DNA of 20,124 bases from assembly GCA_040877875.1 (NCBI GenBank), contig JBBDNC010000109.1, positions 1 through 20,124 of the forward strand, read 5' to 3'. The notes below the pieces were generated by a model that was given only the letters and a program-made list of their open reading frames with translations, made no database searches and was not told the DNA's origin. A program made the position numbers and the translations under genes. This document shows positions 15,340 through 20,124 of the stretch, in pieces (within the stretch, counting starts at the first letter, position 1; each line of letters opens with the position of its first letter). The stretch comes from JBBDNC01 sp040877875 (GTDB lineage: Bacteria > Bacteroidota > Rhodothermia > Balneolales > Balneolaceae).

Positions 15340-16239
15340 GGCAATACATTCCGTTAGTTGGGTCAATTCAGTGATAACCAGGTCGGGGGTAAGGGTTCGG
15401 CACCGTTCGTCGTCCCTCCTCCACTTTAGAGAGCGTTTGTCTCCCGCAAAGAGGGCGGTTTGCATTCCAACTGTACTTGCGGGATAGATATCCTTGAGCA
15501 TATCGTTGCCTACAAAGATTACTTCGGATGGTTTTGCGCCGGGGAAGGCCCTCTTTAACTTGCTAAGAAATCCTTTATAAAACTTGAGCGAGGGTTTTTT
15601 AAGGTGTTCTTCATAAGACCAATGCAAAAGGTTCGGATTCAATCCCAACTCTTCGAGCGTCTGATTTGTCAAGGCTTCAAAAGCAAGAGGTGTATAGAAC
15701 TGAGAGTTGGAAATAATTCCTGTCTCAAGATTTTTTTCCCTGAGGCTCGTAAACACATCTATCAAACCCGGCATTGGCCAGACGGGGTTCATCCGTGCCT
15801 CGAATTCCACAGAAAATCTTCTGGCGGTTTGTCGATCTACTTTTCCATGGATCTTTTCAGACTCTTGTAATTTGCTCAGAACGCTGTACCATACCCGATC
15901 GATTGCCGGTTCAGGAATGTCATACCCATCCTTTATCAACCGTTCATTGTGACGGTTGATAACTTCACCGTAGCTTTGAAAAGCCGTTTTACAGACGTCA
16001 GAAGACACATCAAACCCACACGCTTTAAATACGTGTCGCAGAAGTGTGGGGTCTTGTGAGTTCTCATCAATTCCAATATCACCGACGCCGGAAACAAACA
16101 GGGTACCGTAAAAATCGAAAATGACAAACCGGATATTTTGAAGAGTTTCCAACTGCGGATCAGTATCCGTCGGCAGGGGAGAGAGGGGACTTGAAATTTC
16201 TGCAAACCGTTGTTTCAATGCTTTTGTATCGTCAGCCAT
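15337..16239 (-). CDS. HAD-superfamily hydrolase with DxYGT motif
   Basis: This 300-aa cytoplasmic protein shows all four HAD motifs: I DFYGTL (42-47), II SNSQ (177-180), III K215 in KKPS, and IV VGNDMLKD (243-250). A helical cap lies between motifs I and II (about 55-165). Motif I has Tyr44 in place of the second Asp that acts as acid/base in most HAD phosphatases; DxYGT is the form known from haloacid dehalogenases and some uncharacterised members. An N-terminal extension of about 36 residues precedes the fold. It lies downstream of gpgS on the same strand (224-nt spacer) and next to the phosphorylase, so by position it could remove phosphate from glucosyl-3-phosphoglycerate (a GpgP role). 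That is inference, and the motif I substitution argues for caution. Confidence 0.8.
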   Translation of the reverse strand: MADDTKALKQRFAEISSPLSPLPTDTDPQLETLQNIRFVIFDFYGTLFVSGVGDIGIDENSQDPTLLRHVFKACGFDVSSDVCKTAFQSYGEVINRHNERLIKDGYDIPEPAIDRVWYSVLSKLQESEKIHGKVDRQTARRFSVEFEARMNPVWPMPGLIDVFTSLREKNLETGIISNSQFYTPLAFEALTNQTLEELGLNPNLLHWSYEEHLKKPSLKFYKGFLSKLKRAFPGAKPSEVIFVGNDMLKDIYPASTVGMQTALFAGDKRSLKWRRDDERCRTLTPDLVITELTQLTECIA

Positions 16240-16463
16240 AATTTAACTGATTATTATGTTGTGGGCTCTCGTGGGACAAAAAGGATACATTAGGCAGAGT
16301 GCAGGGAATATGCACACTGAAAAGTTCAATACTTTTGCCCTCTAACCAGTCTGCCTTTGGCTGGATCTGGGAATATAAAATAGCTGGCGGGTGCCTGGCG
16401 TATCGTTGAACGCCTTTCTGTCCATGGGGTGAGACCTGGCGCAATGTTTATCATATCCTCAAA

Positions 16464-17456
16464 TCAGGTTTGAGTCACATTGAACTTTTCGCGGTATTCC
16501 GGTATTTCGATCATCGGCGGACGTTCTTCTTCCTGGATATCTATCTTTAACTGTTGGTAATGATCTTTTTTTACCTGAAACTGCCGCAGTATCGTTTCGT
16601 GATTCGCTTTATCAATGATACCCAATGACTTGGCCCGTTTGATAAATGTCTGTAGAATTCCGAACGACATCTTGCCAAGTGCCTGGGTTGGTTTATTTTC
16701 ATGAACCCGTTTATCGAGATCGGTTTGGGCAAAAGCTTCCAGCCCGAATTTATTGTGTACATCAATCAAATGGGAGGTTTCAACGCCATAACCAATCGGG
16801 AAAGCGATCTGTTCCAATACTTCCCGGCGGACGGCATATTCACCGGAAAGAGGCTGAATAATAGCTGTGAGTTCCGGGAAAAACAGTGAAAAGAGGGGGC
16901 GGACCAGAATTTCCGTAACCCTTCCACCCCCGGATGCCCGCACATTCCCGGAAAATGCAAGCGGGCGATCATAAAAAGCCTTGACATATTTTATAGGGTC
17001 GCTTTTGATCAATGGAGCTACCAATCCATATACAAAGCGGGGGTGGATGTTACTGATGTCTGCGTCTACGTAGACAATAATATCCCCTTCCAGTTGATAG
17101 ATTGCTTTCCAGAGGTTTTCGCCCTTGCCTCGTTTTTGCTCCAGGTTCGGAAGAATATCGCTGGCCAGGTACGTGTCAGCCCCGTAAGTTTCAGCTACCT
17201 CCAGGGTATTGTCGTCCGAGCCGGAATCAATGACTGCAATTTCATCAATCAGAGGATATCGGTTCATCAGTTCCGAGCGGAAGATGATGATTTCCTTCCC
17301 TATAGTTTTTTCTTCATTCAGAGTTGGGAGACACAAGGAGATTTTTAATCCTTTTTTTTCTTTTTCCTCCACCAGTTTCTTTAAATCCCAAAACTGGGAA
17401 TGATGATAGGTATTTGAATCTATCCATTTTTGAAGATCAGTCACAGTAGCCTCCAT
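16464..17456 (-). CDS. gpgS: glucosyl-3-phosphoglycerate synthase (GT81)
   Basis: This transfers glucose from a nucleotide sugar to 3-phosphoglycerate, giving glucosyl-3-phosphoglycerate, the precursor of the compatible solute glucosylglycerate. The 330-aa protein has the GT-A fold signature: LCLPTLNEEKTIG (41-53), VIDSGSDDNT (75-84), QKRGKGENLW (107-116), the metal-binding DAD (131-133), ASGGGRVTEI (174-183), QPLSGEYAVRR (201-211), IGYGVETSHLID (221-232) and H252 in VHENKP. These are specific to the GpgS/MpgS-like GT81 family rather than to general GT2 enzymes. Its ATG lies inside the end of the M20 gene, with a 20-nt overlap in another frame, so the two are co-transcribed and likely translationally coupled. 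Expression under salt or nitrogen stress is the usual pattern for this pathway but cannot be seen here. Confidence 0.92.
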   Translation of the reverse strand: MEATVTDLQKWIDSNTYHHSQFWDLKKLVEEKEKKGLKISLCLPTLNEEKTIGKEIIIFRSELMNRYPLIDEIAVIDSGSDDNTLEVAETYGADTYLASDILPNLEQKRGKGENLWKAIYQLEGDIIVYVDADISNIHPRFVYGLVAPLIKSDPIKYVKAFYDRPLAFSGNVRASGGGRVTEILVRPLFSLFFPELTAIIQPLSGEYAVRREVLEQIAFPIGYGVETSHLIDVHNKFGLEAFAQTDLDKRVHENKPTQALGKMSFGILQTFIKRAKSLGIIDKANHETILRQFQVKKDHYQQLKIDIQEEERPPMIEIPEYREKFNVTQT

Positions 17457-18603
17457 CTATTGCTAACAGGATTCCCAATATTTGTGTAATCCCTTTGTAA
17501 ACAGGTTCTATCTTTATTGATTCTTTTGTCTTATGCAGATTATCACCCGTAGTAATTCCCAAAGTCAGTGCCGGAATACCTTCGTCAATGAGTGCGGATA
17601 ATTCGGAGATACTGGGAGCCAGCCTCGGTTCCAGTTCCAGAGATTCCATAATATTACGGGCACACTTGTTTAAAGGATGAGCAAAAGGAATCCCGCCGGG
17701 TTTTCGGCGGGCAAAGATATCCACTTCTACTTCATCCCCCATATTTGATGAAACTTCGATGCCGATCTCTTCTATTCGGTGTCCGACCTCATCTACAACT
17801 TCTGCAGATTCTGAACGGACTTCAAATTGCAAAGTCGCTTCCAGGGCTGTGGTATTGAAGGAGGATCCTCCTTCAATCGATCCCATTACAATACTGGTAC
17901 GGGGCCGTTTCGGCATTCGAATATCATTGATCTTGTTAATTACTTCATTCAGGGTCTGTATAGCACTGGCTTCGCCGAATCGGGACCAGTCGTATGTTTC
18001 CGGTACAAGACACCTGATTTCGCCGCGGAGCATACCGATAGAACTGTAACTGAGCCGTCCGAGTTCAACTCCTTCCAGGCAGAGAGCCGTGGAGATGTTG
18101 AAAGAATTATTATCCAGAAAGAAGCGAATTCCCTCCAGATCGCCCCGGCCAAGACTTTTAACCCCACCAAGAAGAATCAGGTTATCGGCCAGTTCAATAT
18201 CAAGAGATTTGAGTATAGTTGGAAATGAGGCCAATATGGCCAGCCCAAGGCTATTGTCGGCTACCCCCGGTCCTATGATGGAATCCTTATTCACATGCAT
18301 GGTATGGTCAACTTTCTCTGAAAATACCGTGTCGGCATGGGCATTAATAAGAATGCTCTGTTCCCCTTCCGAGCCGTTGATCACTCCAATCCCGTTTCCG
18401 GCCTCATCCGTTGAACAATCGGTGATACCGGATTCGGTAAAACGATCCATTAGGAACTGAATACGCTCGTCTTCATTAAAGGTGGGAGCCGGAAGTTCAC
18501 CGATCATCACCAGATTGGCAAGCAAGATCTCGCTTTGCTCTTTAAGCTTTTTTTGAAAACCGGGTAGCTGCTCGTATAAAGTTTCTATGTCTTTTGGAGC
18601 CAA
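17437..18603 (-). CDS. M20-family metallopeptidase-like protein lacking the Glu-Glu pair
   Basis: This is a 388-aa protein with the M20/PepT-like architecture: a catalytic domain, a lid or dimerisation domain (about 190-295, with GSIEGGSSFNTTALEA at 241-256), and the rest of the catalytic domain. Visible ligands are H89 and D91 (NAHADTV), D116 (GPGVADNSLG), E177 (CLEG) and H357 (GDNLHKTKE). Active members have a Glu-Glu (general base plus zinc ligand) in a segment like TVGEEGLGDL; here the equivalent reads GGVKSLGRGDLEG (146-158), with no Glu-Glu. The start is TTG: an in-frame stop is close upstream and the next Met is residue 33, inside the conserved N-terminal helix. It overlaps gpgS by 20 nt and starts 84 nt after miaB. 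The protein may be a non-catalytic binding protein or an unusual hydrolase. Confidence 0.8.
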   Translation of the reverse strand: MAPKDIETLYEQLPGFQKKLKEQSEILLANLVMIGELPAPTFNEDERIQFLMDRFTESGITDCSTDEAGNGIGVINGSEGEQSILINAHADTVFSEKVDHTMHVNKDSIIGPGVADNSLGLAILASFPTILKSLDIELADNLILLGGVKSLGRGDLEGIRFFLDNNSFNISTALCLEGVELGRLSYSSIGMLRGEIRCLVPETYDWSRFGEASAIQTLNEVINKINDIRMPKRPRTSIVMGSIEGGSSFNTTALEATLQFEVRSESAEVVDEVGHRIEEIGIEVSSNMGDEVEVDIFARRKPGGIPFAHPLNKCARNIMESLELEPRLAPSISELSALIDEGIPALTLGITTGDNLHKTKESIKIEPVYKGITQILGILLAIDGGYCD

Positions 18604-18687
18604 GGGTCGAAAGTTTTAGGGTTTTATCAATCAAGCTGAAAAAAAGGGATATTCAGGCCAGGGCCAGGTTAAGAAGTCCATACGATC

Positions 18688-20049
18688 CTATACAGGTACA
18701 GCTTCAGGTTCAAAAAACTCCTGGATCGATGATTTACGAATGGCCTTACCCAGGAGAGTTGCCGAGGTACAGTCGGTAATTTCAACCTCCACATACTGTC
18801 CTTTTTGATAGTCTTCACGGTCAAAAACAACCATTTTGTTCGTATCGGTCCGTCCGCATAATTGTTTATCTGAACGCTTACTGGGGCCTTCAGTTAAAAC
18901 AAGATGTCGTTTGCCGATATCCTTCCTGTTTAATTCTTCCTGAATATCCATCTGCTGTTCAATGATATCAGTCAAACGGCGTTTCTTTACTTCTTCCGGG
19001 ACATCGTCTTCAAATTTCCGATGAGCCAGGGTTCGTTCACGTTCAGAATATGCGAACATATAGGCCAGATCATAGCGTACACGGCTCATCAGGGAAACAG
19101 TATCCTGATGTTCCTCTTCGGTTTCACCGCAAAAGCCGGTAATAATATCTGTAGACAGGGACAATCCCGGAATGATCCGGCGCATTTTAGCGATGAGTTC
19201 AAAATATTCTTCACGGGTATAAGGCCGGCGCATACGTTCCAGAACCTCATTGCTGCCGGATTGTGCAGGTATGTGAATAGAATTACACAAATTGGGTCGT
19301 TCGCTAATCAGGTATAGAAGATCTTCCGGGAAATCCTTCGGATGCGGAGAAGAAAAGCGGATTCTCATTTCCGGATCCACCCGGCTGGCCTGATCCATCA
19401 ATTTTGTAAAATCAGCCTGGTCAGTCCGGTAGGAATTCACATTTTGTCCCAATAACGTCACTTCCCGGTATCCCTGTTCACTGAGTTGTTTCAGTTCGTT
19501 CAGGATACTTTCCATCGGGCGGCTGCGCTCGCGTCCCCGGGTGAAGGGGACTACACAAAACGAACACATATTGTCACACCCTCTCATAATCGAGATAAAC
19601 GCCGTAATTCCATTATCCGATGTACGAACCGGTGTGATGTCAGCATAGGTTTCTTCCATGGATAAGAGGACGTTTACGGCTTTGCGTCCATCATTGACTT
19701 CTCGAAGCAGGTTGGGGATGTCCCGGTATGCGTCGGGCCCCACTACCAGATCAACGAGCTGCTCCTGTTCCATGATCTGCTCCCGAATCCGTTCAGCCAT
19801 GCAACCGAGAACTCCCACCTTCAGGTGGTCTTTGGATTTTTTCAGATTTCTGAAATCCTTTAGCCGATTCCACACTTTTGTTTCGGCATTTTCCCGGATC
19901 GCACAGGTGTTTACGAAAATCACATCGGCCTTTTCCGCTTCGTCAACCTGTTGCATTCCATCTTTAACAAGGATGGAGTTGACGATCTCCGTATCGGAAA
20001 AATTCATCTGGCAGCCATAGGTTTCGATATAGAATCGTTTGTTATCCAT
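18688..20049 (-). CDS. miaB: tRNA-2-methylthio-N6-dimethylallyladenosine synthase
   Basis: This is a radical-SAM methylthiotransferase that adds the 2-methylthio group to i6A37 of tRNAs reading UNN codons. The 453-aa protein has the N-terminal UPF0004 domain with cluster ligands C13 (ETYGCQMN), C49 (VNTCAIRE) and C83 (LGCMAE), and the radical-SAM motif RGCDNMCSFC with C158, C162 and C165. IPAQSGSNEVLERMRRPYTR and STDIITGFCGETEEE follow, and a C-terminal TRAM domain (about 378-441). The QMNFSD, NTCAIRENAE and MRRPYTR phrases fit MiaB rather than RimO or MtaB. It is the first gene of the minus-strand run here, ending 84 nt before the M20 gene. The region upstream (20050-20124) is AT-rich without a Shine-Dalgarno. 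Confidence 0.96.
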   Translation of the reverse strand: MDNKRFYIETYGCQMNFSDTEIVNSILVKDGMQQVDEAEKADVIFVNTCAIRENAETKVWNRLKDFRNLKKSKDHLKVGVLGCMAERIREQIMEQEQLVDLVVGPDAYRDIPNLLREVNDGRKAVNVLLSMEETYADITPVRTSDNGITAFISIMRGCDNMCSFCVVPFTRGRERSRPMESILNELKQLSEQGYREVTLLGQNVNSYRTDQADFTKLMDQASRVDPEMRIRFSSPHPKDFPEDLLYLISERPNLCNSIHIPAQSGSNEVLERMRRPYTREEYFELIAKMRRIIPGLSLSTDIITGFCGETEEEHQDTVSLMSRVRYDLAYMFAYSERERTLAHRKFEDDVPEEVKKRRLTDIIEQQMDIQEELNRKDIGKRHLVLTEGPSKRSDKQLCGRTDTNKMVVFDREDYQKGQYVEVEITDCTSATLLGKAIRKSSIQEFFEPEAVPV

Positions 20050-20124
20050 GTAAATACTTATTTGACTGTATTAAAGAAGGCTTTGCAAAATCACTGCGTG
20101 TTCAAAAAATGAGCGTCTTTTTGC

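Noticed and set aside
16232..16444. A 70-codon minus-strand frame between gpgS and the HAD gene
   Set aside because: It overlaps the HAD start and has a composition rich in His, Pro and Ser with no recognisable motif; more likely the spacer is non-coding.

Overview
The window is about 20 kb of bacterial chromosome, moderate in GC (roughly mid-40s percent by eye) and densely coded. It most resembles the Bacteroidota/Balneolota/Rhodothermota side of the tree. The reasons are weak or absent Shine-Dalgarno sequences at most starts; a miaB, Fis-type sigma-54 activator, lptE, TPR gene order that I recall as conserved in Bacteroidota; a magnesium-chelatase-like AAA ATPase with the GxRGxAKT and NELPDL signatures; and a large TPR lipoprotein of the type found in these phyla. 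The taxonomic call is an inference. A 100-N gap flanked by a 55-nt exact duplication shows that this is a draft or metagenomic scaffold.

Left part (1-10300): pyruvate kinase (+); a large surface or periplasmic TPR lipoprotein (+) that ends at the assembly gap; class 2 dihydroorotate dehydrogenase (-), converging on it; then a plus-strand run of aminodeoxychorismate synthase component I (pabB), a magnesium-chelatase-like AAA ATPase, ribosomal protein L31 (rpmE) and a glyoxalase-II-like metallo-beta-lactamase-fold hydrolase. These are mostly housekeeping genes.

Right part (10400-20050): mostly minus strand. In transcription order it holds miaB, an M20-like metallohydrolase, glucosyl-3-phosphoglycerate synthase (gpgS) overlapping it by 20 nt, a HAD-fold protein, then a sigma-54 activator without a receiver domain, lptE and a small TPR protein. 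One plus-strand gene, a GH13 sugar phosphorylase, sits between the HAD gene and the activator, divergent from the activator and convergent with HAD.

The most interesting signal is this island of M20, gpgS, HAD and phosphorylase. GpgS makes glucosyl-3-phosphoglycerate, a phosphatase would give the compatible solute glucosylglycerate, and the phosphorylase (best guess: glucosylglycerate phosphorylase) would recover glucose-1-phosphate and glycerate. The island looks inserted between miaB and the activator-lptE-TPR block. No classical GpgP is present; the HAD protein fills the gap by position but carries a DxYGT rather than DxDGT active-site motif. The M20 protein lacks the catalytic Glu-Glu pair. 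A 28-bp inverted repeat in the activator/phosphorylase divergent region is a candidate operator.

Other points are residue-level. The pyruvate kinase carries the L/Q/K/V signature of K+-independent enzymes. The class 2 DHODH has Cys where Ser is expected. L31 lacks zinc-binding cysteines. I see no rRNA, tRNA, CRISPR array, transposase or prophage gene.
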